DNA of 64,000 nucleotides from Planctomycetota bacterium (GTDB lineage Bacteria > Planctomycetota > Planctomycetia > Pirellulales > Pirellulaceae), in the NCBI GenBank assembly GCA_014238905.1, contig JABAAE010000015.1, positions 1 to 64,000 of the forward strand, written 5' to 3'. The position numbers were made by a program, and so were the translations under genes. Positions 43,754-53,968 of this stretch are shown here, piece after piece (position 1 is the stretch's first letter; every line of letters starts with the position of its first letter). Below the pieces are notes generated by a model. That model did not search any database. It was not told the origin of the DNA and saw only the letters and a program-made list of their open reading frames with translations.

Positions 43754-44995
43754 ATGCAAACATTGAAACCACGAATCAAATCTTCGATTCTTCTGATGTT
43801 GACGTCGGCTATTTTTCTGGGTTGCAATCACAACACAACCCAAATCATCGACCGGCCTGCCCCCTCTGAAACTGATAGCAAGTTCTTATTATCGCCTGAG
43901 GAACACAAGCAGTTCATCATTCGGGTTGAAAAGTCAATTGATCAGCGAAATCGCAGGAAGTTTGTCAGCCTTTTTTCCAAGGAGAATTTCTTCAAGTTGA
44001 TCTTTCGAGAAATCTCTCTCAAGCATGCTGAAAAACGCTTGCTCGAATCGAAAATCAATCGCAAAAAAAGCATCGCCAATATTGTCGACATGATTTTTGA
44101 GGGGCTTAACCAGGGCGGAGAGTATTCATATTTTTGCACGCAATCAGGCAAGCGATGGGACTCGGTCATTTTCAGACTAGTCATTCCAGAGACACCAGAG
44201 ATCCAATATCACGAGTTTCGGATCATACGATGTGATGATAAAAGTATCGCGGCTAATGATATTTTCTTTACGCTTACCGCTGACTCTCTCACCGATCGAT
44301 TGCGGGTAGATACCATTATCGAATTGGTCAACGAAAACCGGCTGAACAAAGAATCCACCGTCGCCGCCGCTGCTATCGAATCGTTCCAACAAATGGTGTC
44401 ACCTCTGGACAATCCGCTATATCGAAAAATCCATGAGTTAGCCGATGCGAATCAACCCGATAAAGCTTGGAATCTCTATAACGATCTCCCCGAATCGATT
44501 AAACAAAAACTCGAGACCCAGTTTCTTCGCCTTGGAATCGCCGAAGCGATCGATAAAACCCACTACGATCTTGCCTTGGCAGAGATTCAGTCACGGTTTC
44601 CAAGAGACACTTCGGCTGATTTCCGAGCTATCGCGTATTACCATGAAATCCAGTCTTACTCCGATTCCCAAACTGCGGTTGATCGGGTGTACGCACGCAT
44701 CGAAGACCCTTATTTAAAAAGCCTCAAAATACAATCTTACCTTCGATGTGGACGTATCGAGGACGCAACCAAACTGGTGAAATCTCTTCAAAGCCAGTTC
44801 CCAAAATCCACGTTGCTGAGAATCCAGGCATTAGACATTTCTGTTCTTCAAAAGAACTTTGCCACCAGTATCCAATTGCTGGACGAACTCCATCATTCCC
44901 GAAAAATCTCCTTATCCAAGCTTGAGGCGATGGCCCGATATGCACAGCTCACAAAATCGTCAGAATATAGGGCGTGGCGGGCCAAGGCCGAGTAA
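43754..44995 (+). CDS. Hypothetical lipoprotein, helical C-terminal repeat region
   Basis: Unrecognised exported protein. Lipoprotein signal MQTLKPRIKSSILLMLTSAI ending in FLGC (Cys24). Residues about 40-190 have no assignable fold. The second half (about 215-410) has alpha-helical repeats with the size and spacing of TPR (HELADANQPDKAWNLYNDLP; ALAEIQSRFP; RCGRIEDATKLVKSLQSQFP), suggesting a scaffold for other envelope proteins. It follows miaE by 81 bases on the same strand. No enzymatic motif is seen. Confidence 0.62.
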   Translation: MQTLKPRIKSSILLMLTSAIFLGCNHNTTQIIDRPAPSETDSKFLLSPEEHKQFIIRVEKSIDQRNRRKFVSLFSKENFFKLIFREISLKHAEKRLLESKINRKKSIANIVDMIFEGLNQGGEYSYFCTQSGKRWDSVIFRLVIPETPEIQYHEFRIIRCDDKSIAANDIFFTLTADSLTDRLRVDTIIELVNENRLNKESTVAAAAIESFQQMVSPLDNPLYRKIHELADANQPDKAWNLYNDLPESIKQKLETQFLRLGIAEAIDKTHYDLALAEIQSRFPRDTSADFRAIAYYHEIQSYSDSQTAVDRVYARIEDPYLKSLKIQSYLRCGRIEDATKLVKSLQSQFPKSTLLRIQALDISVLQKNFATSIQLLDELHHSRKISLSKLEAMARYAQLTKSSEYRAWRAKAE

Positions 44996-45146
44996 CCCCA
45001 TCCATCCAGGCGAATTCGGCAGGATTTATTACGCATTTCTGCTGATGTACTCCTGTCCAACGTGACAAAATCCGAAATACTAAAGGCCCCTAACTATCCC
45101 AGGGCTGAAAATCGGTGGATTTTGGCTCGTCAAAGAGACTTGACGA

Positions 45147-47048
45147 TTGCCTGAATATGACGAGCAAACCTACTTTTATTCGAATGACGAGTTACCCGAT
45201 ACAGTGACACCCAAACGAATCCAATTCAAAGTCGACATTGCCAGTATCATCGATCTCATGGGCAAGTCGCTCTACAGTCGGCTCGAAACTCCCATCCGGG
45301 AGCTAATTCAAAATGGACACGACGCGGTTCTCCGGCGTCGGCAAATTGACATTTCCTTCAAAGGTAGAATTCATGTCCAACAGATTCCTGAAACTGGATC
45401 CATTAGGTTTTCCGACGACGGAATAGGATTAACGATCGATGAGGCCGAAAAATACCTTGGGACATTAGGATTGGGCATTACCGGTTTCATGAAGGGCAGG
45501 GGACCTGACCGGACAAGACCAGATCCCTCAGAGGAAGACAGCAATCTGATTGGTGAATTCGGTGTCGGCTTGTTTTCCGCGTTTATGCTCGCTGAACGTC
45601 TGATCGTTGAGAGCCGATCACCAAATTCTTCAAGTGGTGTGCGATGGGAAGCAGGCCCCGAATCTGAAATAGAAATCTCAAAAATAGAGCGATCAGAAAT
45701 TGGCACTTCGGTGGAACTTAAGCTCCAAGAGGACTACCTGGATCTCTGTCGGGATGAGGAGATGATTGAGGAGTCGATCAAACAATTTGCGGATTTTATT
45801 TCGGTCCCCATTTTTCTCAACGAGGCCAAAGCCCGGACCAACCTTATCAATGCCGCTTGGTTCGATGAGACACCTGACTTTGAGAATCTCGAGATGGAAT
45901 TGGCGAGCTATTTTGAGGAGCAGCCACTGGATGTCATTCCTATTCGTTGCGAAAAACCGATTTCCATCGCCGGTGCCATCTACGTATCTCCCCAGCGAAC
46001 ACCTGGATTTTCAGACGATGCCGTCGTAGCCGTCACGATCCGCCGCATGGTGATTTCGCGTCGCATACAAGATCTGCTTCCGGCGTGGGGCTCATTTTTT
46101 CGGGGGGTGTTGGAATTACATGACTGCTCACCAACTGCCAGCCGCGAAGACATCGTTCGCGATAAGACATTCGAACTGGTTCAGGGGGTCCTTGAAGAAA
46201 AGCTCTTTCAACACTTTGAAAAACAGGCCAAAGATGATCCACGGCGACTGGAAGCACTTCTGGACGTCCATCGATATACGCTGGTTGGTTCTGCGATCGA
46301 ATCGCCCCGACTGCGTAACCTTTTGCGTGGATCCTACAAATGGACCACGTCCAAAGGACGATTGACGTTTCCCGATGTTATCAAGCAGAGCACCTGCGAT
46401 CCGCTATTTGAATCCGAAGCGGATCACGTGATCTGGTACAACGCGGACCGCAGGCAAGAGCGGTGGATGAACGATCTTTTCAGGGAATCAGATACCGTTT
46501 GTATCCACACTCTGCGTAGTTTCGAAGAAACACTATTGGCAGCCATGATTGCCGATTCCCACGATGAACCGATGGACCTGAGAACTGCCAGTGTCCATTC
46601 AACTAATTTTTCCGCCTCCATTCTTGGAATGTCAGACCTCGAAGAAGCTGATTCGAAATGGCAAGAATTCTTTGATAAATCCAACGCGACTATCCATTTT
46701 GCCTCCTTTGATTCCAATCAGCCTGCCATGGCTTTTTTGAATGAACGATATGAGCTCTTCCAGACGATGGATGAATTGAAAAAAGAGGGAGAAATTCCCC
46801 ATGGATTCCAACGACTGATCGATCAGCATTTCGAAAATTCCCCGACCGGCAAAAACGAAGTCGTATTGAATAGAAACCATCGTTTAATTCAATCAGCATT
46901 AAAAAAGAGTGCCGATCATCCGTTGGCCAGCGTTTTGCGTTTACTGGTAGTCAATGCACTGCTTTCTGCGGGAGCCAAAATCGACACTGAATTACAGCGG
47001 CAACAACGTGACGATTTAAACTGGATTTCGGAAGCATTGGATGGCTAG
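45147..47048 (+). CDS. Hsp90/HtpG-like chaperone ATPase
   Basis: GHKL-fold ATPase of the Hsp90 family, noncanonical branch. ATP site: RELIQNGHDAV with the catalytic Glu52 and Asn56, DDGIGLT (Asp90), the lid segment to GEFGVGLFSAF (136-146). The middle-domain catalytic Arg is Arg333 in TASREDI. A TTG at 45147 starts the protein, with AAAGAGA upstream; a GTG 19 codons in is the next choice. It has 633 aa, like E. coli HtpG (624). No MEEVD-like C-terminus; it ends ISEALDG. It resembles bacterial 'HSP90 family protein' sequences more than classical HtpG, by the RELIQN..DAV pattern. The TPR-like gene starts 38 bases downstream, so the two are probably co-expressed. Confidence 0.85.
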   Translation: MPEYDEQTYFYSNDELPDTVTPKRIQFKVDIASIIDLMGKSLYSRLETPIRELIQNGHDAVLRRRQIDISFKGRIHVQQIPETGSIRFSDDGIGLTIDEAEKYLGTLGLGITGFMKGRGPDRTRPDPSEEDSNLIGEFGVGLFSAFMLAERLIVESRSPNSSSGVRWEAGPESEIEISKIERSEIGTSVELKLQEDYLDLCRDEEMIEESIKQFADFISVPIFLNEAKARTNLINAAWFDETPDFENLEMELASYFEEQPLDVIPIRCEKPISIAGAIYVSPQRTPGFSDDAVVAVTIRRMVISRRIQDLLPAWGSFFRGVLELHDCSPTASREDIVRDKTFELVQGVLEEKLFQHFEKQAKDDPRRLEALLDVHRYTLVGSAIESPRLRNLLRGSYKWTTSKGRLTFPDVIKQSTCDPLFESEADHVIWYNADRRQERWMNDLFRESDTVCIHTLRSFEETLLAAMIADSHDEPMDLRTASVHSTNFSASILGMSDLEEADSKWQEFFDKSNATIHFASFDSNQPAMAFLNERYELFQTMDELKKEGEIPHGFQRLIDQHFENSPTGKNEVVLNRNHRLIQSALKKSADHPLASVLRLLVVNALLSAGAKIDTELQRQQRDDLNWISEALDG

Positions 47049-47086
47049 GCCTGAGCGCCCCGTTAACTTCAGAACCTGGAAAGCAA

Positions 47087-49795
47087 ATGTCCACAGACGA
47101 ATTTGAAAACGAAATCGATCGTGAACTGGAACAAATGTCGTCAGCCGCGGCGGATTTCATTTCCACTTGCCAATCGAAGAGTTGCTACGACGGGTTTGGT
47201 GCCTTACGGGATCGCGCTGAAAAAGACGGCAGGGCGTTGTTCTACATTCATGGCACGTTTTTCCAAATGACGCAGGCATCGAATCTCCTTGAATTCCATA
47301 CCACCAAAGAACGGGCAATAAAACTCATTTCGATTTTTCAAAAACCGGAAGAGTGTTTCAAAATACAGCCAGATATGCCGGAGGACTTGCTGGACTATCT
47401 AATTTACGACCTCAGTTCATGTGTCTATGAAAATCTAGCAGACGCCGCCGGACAGATGCAGGGTTTCAACAGCAGGGGCCTACACGACAGTATTAACGGC
47501 GGTATACAAGTTTGTCGCAATACAGGAAAAGTAGGGTGCATCCAGTGTTTTCGGGAATATGCCGGCGATGTCTATCTGGCAGCTGATGACCTGGATTTGG
47601 CCAAACATCAATGTCAAACCGTCGTCGAGCACCAAGGAGAATGGCAAGGCCGAGGTAATCGCCGCTGGTTGGCCATGATGAAGCTAGGTTGGATTTCCGC
47701 CATGCAAGGCAATTTGGAAGACGCGCAACTCAAATTGGAAGCCGCGTTGGATTTGACGACCGAAAAAGAGGTCAACGTACCCATCCACGCCCAGTTCGAC
47801 GTCCTGTGCCAACTTGATGGAGTTCGAATATCCCGCGGTCTCGAGCCGTTACTGCAGGACCATGAGATTTTCCCAAAACTTCCCTCCAAATCCGAGTCTC
47901 CACTATTTGACTTGATGCGATCACAGAACGTTGCACTTTACGCAGCAGCGAAAAACAATCTGGATGTCGCTGACGAAATACTATCCCATTGGGACCGACG
48001 TCTATCGAGCCTCCAGGCCCTACATTTCTGGTTTGAAAATCGATTGCGTCTGATTGTTGTGAAGCGTCTATCGGCAAAGACGAATTCGGCTGAATCACTC
48101 GCAAAAACCCTGGAAGAAAAAGCCACTTCCGCTGACGATTGGCTAACCCTTAGAAGGTTAAACGAGATCATGGGTAGCACAGAAGACCCTGTGCTAATAG
48201 CAGCTCCAAATCAAATCAACAATGTTGCCAAACCGGTGACAGGTCCAATTAAGGTTGATCCTGAATCAACGCAATCGCCTTTTGGCGACGAAGAGCCCGT
48301 GCTGCTCGAACAGCTCGACTCAATAATGTCTCGAATGAAAGAAGCCTATGAATCGCAATCAAGTGAATTAGTCAGCAGCATCGTTAAAGAGCTGATGACC
48401 ATCACGCCAAAACAGGCATCGACCAATGCTGATACCTGTGGCGTACTGAATATGATGTCCATGATGATTCAACCCACCTTGGCAACTCGATCCGTCCGTA
48501 TTTGGCGTTGGGCAAACCAATTGGCGGCACCGTTTAGGGAAAACGGAGTAGTCCTCTCTTTGTTAGCAACCATTGGCAACGAGCTACGTTTGATTAGCGA
48601 TGACCCGGAAGAGGGAGACATCACACCTGCCAGGATTGAACAACTGTTTCGGCAGTCACTGGCACTGGAAAAAAAAGGCCCTCAAACATACGCTCGTGCC
48701 GGAACCTTTTTTCTCGAACGCAATGAAATCGGAGACGCTGAAAAGTGTTTTGCCAGGAGCTTTCGCCTGGATCGGCAAAACGGTTTGACTGCCCTCAAAT
48801 TGGCAGAGGTCTATAACATGACTGATCGTCCCCGAGACGCTATGCACGTGCTCGATCTATGCCTACGGGAGGGATCGGAGTACGAGAGAGTCGCTTGGGA
48901 AGCTGCCATGAATGCTTTTGGGCTGCGGCAATTCGAACCCATGCTGAATTATTTAAACCGTTATCAGGAATTGGCTGGTGAGCAATCTCCCATCAATTAC
49001 TACCGGAGTATCGCTTACCTGCAACTTGGTCAATTGGAAAAAGCCCTGGAGGCCACCGAGAAAGAAAACCAGTCAAATCAAACGGGGCGATTCCACTGCA
49101 ATGTCGTCGAATTTTGTGTACTGGCAAAACAACAACGACATCACAATCGCATGGAGCTGGCAACTTCTTCGTTGCAGCAAAAACTGTCGAAGCTGGATTA
49201 TATCCCAGTACCGGATATCGCTTATCTCCTCGAGATCCTCTGGAATACGCTCGAAGAGTTAGATGTGGAAAAAGATTTGATCCGCAACCTTGAAGACAAA
49301 ATGTTGGCCAGTGGCCTGATGCCAGATGACTTTTTCGACAAGGAACGTGCCGCTACACCGCCACTGGAAAACGTCCGTTTTTTTAGGGTACTGCTGGAAC
49401 AAAAACTTGATGGTCATTGGGCGGATAGTGACGGCTGCCTTCCGGGCCAGGAGAATTGGCAAAGTTACTATTGTGAATGGGGAGTCGTTTCCATGTCGGA
49501 AGAGGACGCCAAGCACCGAGCAATTGAATACCAAAGCCGGTGCCATCCCAAATTTGCCGAATTCTCGGACATCAGTGAAGAAGATCATTTATTTACGGAT
49601 TCACCAGGTGTGGTCTGGCAAGGACTGAGATATGCCATTCCGGACGACTTTGGTTACTATCCTGATGGCCCAGACAGGTATCTCTCCAATGAACTGGACG
49701 ATGACGAACTGGACGAGGACCAACCAAAAGATGATGAGTTTGATGATGACAGCAACGACGACAAGGACGACAACTATCCAACGGGTGACTATTAA
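47087..49795 (+). CDS. Large helical-repeat (TPR-like) protein with acidic C-terminal tail
   Basis: Unrecognised cytoplasmic protein of 902 aa, no signal or membrane segment. Several stretches fit tetratricopeptide-like repeats (AGDVYLAADDLDLAKHQCQT; AMQGNLEDAQLKLEAALDLT; GTFFLERNEIGDAEKCFARS; YLQLGQLEKALEATEKEN), about residues 160-240 and 500-680. The last 40 residues are almost wholly Asp/Glu/Asn (DDDELDEDQPKDDEFDDD), flexible and strongly negative. The ATG at 47087 follows GGAAAG. It lies 38 bases after the Hsp90-like gene, a spacing that suggests partnership, as cochaperone or client platform; this is an inference. The N-terminal 160 residues contain Cys pairs (CQSKSC; CIQC). Confidence 0.72.
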   Translation: MSTDEFENEIDRELEQMSSAAADFISTCQSKSCYDGFGALRDRAEKDGRALFYIHGTFFQMTQASNLLEFHTTKERAIKLISIFQKPEECFKIQPDMPEDLLDYLIYDLSSCVYENLADAAGQMQGFNSRGLHDSINGGIQVCRNTGKVGCIQCFREYAGDVYLAADDLDLAKHQCQTVVEHQGEWQGRGNRRWLAMMKLGWISAMQGNLEDAQLKLEAALDLTTEKEVNVPIHAQFDVLCQLDGVRISRGLEPLLQDHEIFPKLPSKSESPLFDLMRSQNVALYAAAKNNLDVADEILSHWDRRLSSLQALHFWFENRLRLIVVKRLSAKTNSAESLAKTLEEKATSADDWLTLRRLNEIMGSTEDPVLIAAPNQINNVAKPVTGPIKVDPESTQSPFGDEEPVLLEQLDSIMSRMKEAYESQSSELVSSIVKELMTITPKQASTNADTCGVLNMMSMMIQPTLATRSVRIWRWANQLAAPFRENGVVLSLLATIGNELRLISDDPEEGDITPARIEQLFRQSLALEKKGPQTYARAGTFFLERNEIGDAEKCFARSFRLDRQNGLTALKLAEVYNMTDRPRDAMHVLDLCLREGSEYERVAWEAAMNAFGLRQFEPMLNYLNRYQELAGEQSPINYYRSIAYLQLGQLEKALEATEKENQSNQTGRFHCNVVEFCVLAKQQRHHNRMELATSSLQQKLSKLDYIPVPDIAYLLEILWNTLEELDVEKDLIRNLEDKMLASGLMPDDFFDKERAATPPLENVRFFRVLLEQKLDGHWADSDGCLPGQENWQSYYCEWGVVSMSEEDAKHRAIEYQSRCHPKFAEFSDISEEDHLFTDSPGVVWQGLRYAIPDDFGYYPDGPDRYLSNELDDDELDEDQPKDDEFDDDSNDDKDDNYPTGDY

Positions 49796-49862
49796 CACGC
49801 CAAGACAGCTTGAAATGCACAACAATCCCAGATATGCCAAAACGACTCTGGGTATTCCAAAA

Positions 49863-50597
49863 CTATTCTAGGTGTGCCGAAATCTCACGCGCTTGTGAGA
49901 CAATACCGTTCAACCAATCGTGGGCAGTCGCCGGAATCCTGACCGGTTCAAAACCAAGCGATGCCATAAGGGTTTCATCATAGGCAATCACCATGATTAA
50001 CAGGCCTAACTTGGTATAGGTTGATAGATTTGCCCAAAAATCTCCACTCCAAAACTTCATTGCAGTTCCGAGGGAACGTTTGATTCTTATGCTGCGGCCG
50101 GACAAATCAATCGAGTAAATTTCATCAAGGACCAGGTGTGAACAAAACCCTAGAAACACAGCGAATGCCTTGAACAGGCGAACTCGTACATCGGGACAAG
50201 AACAAATAAGAAATGCCAGAAGTGCCGCTATCAAGGCCGCCGGAATACTATGCCACATTCCCCGATGCACGGTAAATCTCTTGAAAATTCTCGATACGCC
50301 AAATCTGACTCCAAGGTATATAAAAACCCCAGCCAAGGCCATTTGCTCGGCCGTTAGATGCATGTGTTGAAATCGCTCAATCATTAACATCGGAACGATA
50401 GCCGCCGCAAAAGCAAACGTCTCTCTAACTGGAACGCCGTTATCGCTGTCAAGGTCGGGAAGCATTCCCGCGATACTGCAGAGTGCCGCGGCCAACAAGC
50501 ACTGATCCAAGGGATATTCAAAACCAATATAAGCGGTTGCCCCTAGCCCAATACCGCAAATCGTGCTGGTCGTGATATGAGTTTTGAAATCTGCCAT
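49863..50597 (-). CDS. YdjM-like membrane-bound metal-dependent hydrolase
   Basis: Integral membrane protein of the YdjM family (PF04307, LexA-regulated in E. coli). Start at the ATG at 50597 (MADFKTHITTSTICG), where the family begins; the frame is open 92 codons upstream, which I treat as non-coding. The conserved residues MLPDLDSDNG near 44-53, TVHRGMWHS near 107-115 and SHLVLDEIYSIDLSG near 151-165 form the supposed metal-site. About 4-5 hydrophobic spans. Role in the cell is unknown. It converges with the TPR-like gene, 67 bases apart. Confidence 0.85.
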   Translation of the reverse strand: MADFKTHITTSTICGIGLGATAYIGFEYPLDQCLLAAALCSIAGMLPDLDSDNGVPVRETFAFAAAIVPMLMIERFQHMHLTAEQMALAGVFIYLGVRFGVSRIFKRFTVHRGMWHSIPAALIAALLAFLICSCPDVRVRLFKAFAVFLGFCSHLVLDEIYSIDLSGRSIRIKRSLGTAMKFWSGDFWANLSTYTKLGLLIMVIAYDETLMASLGFEPVRIPATAHDWLNGIVSQAREISAHLE

Positions 50598-51128
50598 CGT
50601 ATCGAATGCACGGGGTTGATATAGAGCCCACCAATTAGCCGAAAAATGAGCTTCTATGACGGGTCTTCCCCAATTCGAATCCCACCCAGAAAATTGGCGG
50701 TCAATCCAGGAAAGCTGACGAATGCTCGGTAGTGAAACATTCGAAATGATTACCTTAAATTGAAAATGTAGGAAAGACTGATTGATCCGTTCGATACCCT
50801 CGCAGCAGGCCGACAAAGGCAAACCAACGAAACACCGGCGGAAATCGACTTTTCCAACAAAAACAATTCCCAATCTGCCTTTTTTTGACCTATAAAACCT
50901 AGTTCATTACGAAGATTTAGTAGGTATCCAGCTCTTTTCAAAACGATTGACGTATTGCCTGCCAGGTCTTCTCCACATCATTTTGAGCCACGGAATTGAA
51001 CCCAAGTCCACCGGCGATCGGTTTTCGATATTAAAAAGAACAGTGATTGATCATTGAAATGGTCTTTTCGACCGCATCCAACCCCGCCTATACTTGGCGG
51101 ATCTTTTATCAACCTCCGGGAATTCCGA
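50598..51128. other. Gap between divergent genes; nothing identified
   Basis: About 530 bases between the divergent YdjM-like and CvpA genes. The part at 50598-50873 is in-frame open with the YdjM-like gene but starts before the family N-terminus. No promoter or RNA structure is recognised. Confidence 0.4.
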
Positions 51129-51755
51129 ATGGAACCCTATGACCTCATCATGCTTGCCATTTTAGGAGTATCCGTTTTTTTCGGTTTCCTGAAGGGCTTT
51201 GCTTGGCAAATTGCATCGGTTGCTGCATTTGCGGTCAGTTATTTCGTTGCCGCACAATTTCACCAGGCCACCGCGGATTACTTCGCCATCAGCCCCTTCG
51301 TCGCGATGTTTGGTTTGTTTATTCTCACATCATTGGCAATTTGGATTCAATATGGATTCGTTCATCGCCAAATCGAACGAATGCAACTCAAATCGTTTGA
51401 CCGTCAAATTGGCGCTATCGTCGGCTTAGGATCCGGATTGGTCATTTGTCTGATTGCGACATTTTTTTCGATGACAATATTCGTCGAAACCATGGGTCAG
51501 AAAGTCGTTCAGTCAAAGTCAGGCGCCTACATTGCCAAAGTGATTGATCAACTTGATGGTGTTCTGCCAGAAGGTGTGCAGGAAAAGATCCAACCCTATC
51601 TTAAGGAATTGGATGACAAGCTTACCAACGCTCGAGATAATCCTCCGAGCCAATCAAGTCAAACGGTGATCTCCCAGGAATCGAAGGATGGGTCCCAATC
51701 CATTTCTGAGGAAGAGCAGCTTATCAAGGAAATTGAAAAGCTGCTGAACGAATGA
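51129..51755 (+). CDS. CvpA family protein
   Basis: Inner-membrane protein of the CvpA family, linked in E. coli to colicin V production and envelope functions. The ATG at 51129 begins MEPYDLIMLAILGVSVFFGF, with four hydrophobic spans in the first 125 residues (GFLKGFAWQIASVAAFAVSY; GLFILTSLAIWIQYGF; GSGLVICLIATFFSM). The remaining 80 residues are hydrophilic and charged, predicted to be cytoplasmic and disordered/coiled. The open frame 25 codons upstream has no support. Length 208 aa fits the family. Confidence 0.85.
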   Translation: MEPYDLIMLAILGVSVFFGFLKGFAWQIASVAAFAVSYFVAAQFHQATADYFAISPFVAMFGLFILTSLAIWIQYGFVHRQIERMQLKSFDRQIGAIVGLGSGLVICLIATFFSMTIFVETMGQKVVQSKSGAYIAKVIDQLDGVLPEGVQEKIQPYLKELDDKLTNARDNPPSQSSQTVISQESKDGSQSISEEEQLIKEIEKLLNE

Positions 51756-52966
51756 GTTCGATGGCATGAGTCGATAGTTCTACTGGGTAGTTCTAGAGTG
51801 CAGTTCATCTCAACGGCCTTTTGGCGTGCGGTCAGCAGAGTGAAGCGACTCAGCAGGCGAAATTGGTTGACTGAGCACTTTGTAAATCCATCCCGTTGCA
51901 TTTTGTTTGAAATGATTTTTCCAGACCAGCAAAACAAGTTGAATTGATGCTCCTTGAATGCCTATCGGTTTCCAAACGCCACCGCAAATCGAACAAGCAA
52001 AGCCGGGCAAAAACAACTGACAGCGAAAACTATTACAGCACGGTCTTTTCCCGAAGATAACATGATCGACCGATACCAAGGATCCGCCTACGAGATAGCC
52101 GGTCGTTCCCCACCTCATTTGTCCGCCTTGACACCTCGCCAAGAGAACGTGATCCCACCGCAGTTCTGGACTTTGCATTTGTCTGTGACCTGAGAAAGAC
52201 AACTAAATGGGTGGTCTATAAAAACCTGCTGATCGAATAGACGGTCTTTCTCTTTGGCAAACTTCACTCTCAATGACTGTAAATAAACCCTCTTAAAATC
52301 GTTTGCGACGTTGATGATGTCCCTCTTGCATTAACCGTCCGACAGCCGCGCCATCAATCTTCATATCCTCGTCCGCTTAAGATTCATTCGTGGCAACGCT
52401 TCCCAAAGAATTGTGGGCAGCGACCAGGCAAAGAAGGCATCAGGCAAAAGAGGACTTAAGGCAGATGGTAATGGGCGGGTCCGATCAAGGATCGGTGTTG
52501 CGCCCCCTCTTTGTTGACATCATTAAACAGGTCGCCATCTAGAGATTGCTCGGTGAGAAAAATGGGACGAAAGGGCAGGGCCTTTTTCTTCTGGGTCCTA
52601 GCTCGGGATAAGTTAACCTGGCACCCTCTATTTGCACGGCTGGCCACGACTGATTCGATCGCCCATTTAGTAAAAAACTCGACTTACAAAAGACAACGTA
52701 CAACCGACAAAAGTGTCAGAACCATCATCACCCGATCACCTGCGATGGGTTGAAGATGAGCAACCATTTTGTTGACAAAGAGGGTGCCGCAATTAGGATA
52801 GCTAAACGTAAGGCAGTGGTTCCTCCGCTAACGTCCCAATGAAAATCCTTATCGAGGGCTGTTGGCCGATCTTGGATGCGGGTTAATTCCAACGGACTAA
52901 TCCCCTCATTCTTAAAGAACCGAAACTGCCGATGAAGGATACATTGTTTCAAACCAGGGCTATTTC
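51756..52966. other. 1.2-kb region without a supported gene
   Basis: Between CvpA and the PDZ protein. The longest frame is minus-strand 51810-52202 (130 aa) with a CNSFRC...FACSIC cysteine spacing that could be a zinc ribbon but no family match; I leave it unannotated. At 52498-52520 and 52770-52792 are the imperfect inverted repeats TTGCG(N3)CCCTCTTTGT and its complement, enclosing about 250 bases without an ORF: possibly a MITE-like remnant, though no target duplication is seen. Confidence 0.35.
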
Positions 52967-53800
52967 ATGAATCAATTCTCTAGAACCGATTGGATTGCGT
53001 TCCTGACGTTGTTGCTGGTAGCCGTTCAGCCTGATCAACTGGAAGCACAATCGCCGATTACTGAACCCCTTCCGCTTGCGGTTTTACCAAGGACTGTCCC
53101 GTCTGATTCTCCAACAGGAAATCAGACCAACCTTCAGTACCCTCGCAGTCGGCCTGGAGCCAACATGGATCGTTTCTCGATTCCCTGGGAGGGTGCCATG
53201 CAAAACAGCCGTCTCGGTTCGGTCAATTATCAGTCTGGCGTAACAGGCAGGAAGGTTCGCACCTACCATGCTGGAAGCCGTGTTGATTTCCTGCCACCGT
53301 ATCAAATCAACAACGCACTTTACCCACAAAATAACCTTCTTGGTTCTCCACTTTCGGTCCTCATCCCCATGAATGCGTGGCGAGGTTTCCGCCCTCCGCA
53401 TAGTCACTGGTGGTGGAATTACTGTCCTGCAATTCGGTATTCCCGACCGGATTCTTTTCATCAATATGGCTGTTCGATTGTGACCATCAACGACAGGTCC
53501 AGCAATTTAAAAGGAGCAGCAGCATCGAGTTGGTGGCTGGGCATACGCGGCTTGGAATTACCCAAAAGAGGTTTTGGAATTGACGTGGTCGATCCCGAAT
53601 CGCCAGCTGCATTGGCAGGCTTGAAACCGGGGATGATCATTACTTCCTGTAATGACATCAAGATCATCAACACCCAAACTCTTGCAAGTGCCATCAATCA
53701 ATCAAGCGGTGTATTGAAACTGCTGATCGTCACTGGAAAAGACGGTCAAACCAAGCCAATCCGCGTCACCATGAAACCACTCGTTTCCTCGCGTTTTTAA
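52967..53800 (+). CDS. Exported PDZ-domain protein
   Basis: Secreted or periplasmic protein with one PDZ domain. The N-terminal signal segment is WIAFLTLLLVAVQ (about residues 9-21). Residues about 30-175 are an uncharacterised aromatic/Pro/Asn-rich region (HSHWWWNYCPAIRYSRP near 145). The C-terminal third (about 187-275) is a PDZ: GIRGLELPKRGFGIDVVDP, ESPAALAGLKPGMIITSCND, KIINTQTLASAI. No protease domain is attached, so it is not a DegP-type protease; a scaffold or binding role is likely. The gene stands alone. Confidence 0.78.
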   Translation: MNQFSRTDWIAFLTLLLVAVQPDQLEAQSPITEPLPLAVLPRTVPSDSPTGNQTNLQYPRSRPGANMDRFSIPWEGAMQNSRLGSVNYQSGVTGRKVRTYHAGSRVDFLPPYQINNALYPQNNLLGSPLSVLIPMNAWRGFRPPHSHWWWNYCPAIRYSRPDSFHQYGCSIVTINDRSSNLKGAAASSWWLGIRGLELPKRGFGIDVVDPESPAALAGLKPGMIITSCNDIKIINTQTLASAINQSSGVLKLLIVTGKDGQTKPIRVTMKPLVSSRF

Positions 53801-53968
53801 GGCCGGGACGACTCTAGACTGGTCATCTTCAAATCGAGATCAGACCCAATCAAAATCATTTCTTTGCGGAATCAATCCTCTGAATTTTGATTCAACCCTC
53901 TTGCCGAAGCGACCACTGATTTCCTGCCGAGCTAAACAGAATGAAAAGCAACCCAACTGCTTCCTGCT

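Noticed and set aside
51810..52202. 130-residue minus-strand frame with a possible Cys4 zinc ribbon
   Set aside because: The Cys spacing is suggestive, but the rest of the frame has no known features and no ribosome site; kept as part of the gap description only.
52618..52636. TGGCAC...TTTGCA resembling a sigma-54 promoter
   Set aside because: GG and GC are 12 bases apart instead of 10, and there is no gene start within reach.
52456..52753. Overlapping frames 52456-52647 (minus) and 52511-52753 (plus)
   Set aside because: No family features, unusual composition, and the frames cross; treated as chance frames in non-coding DNA.
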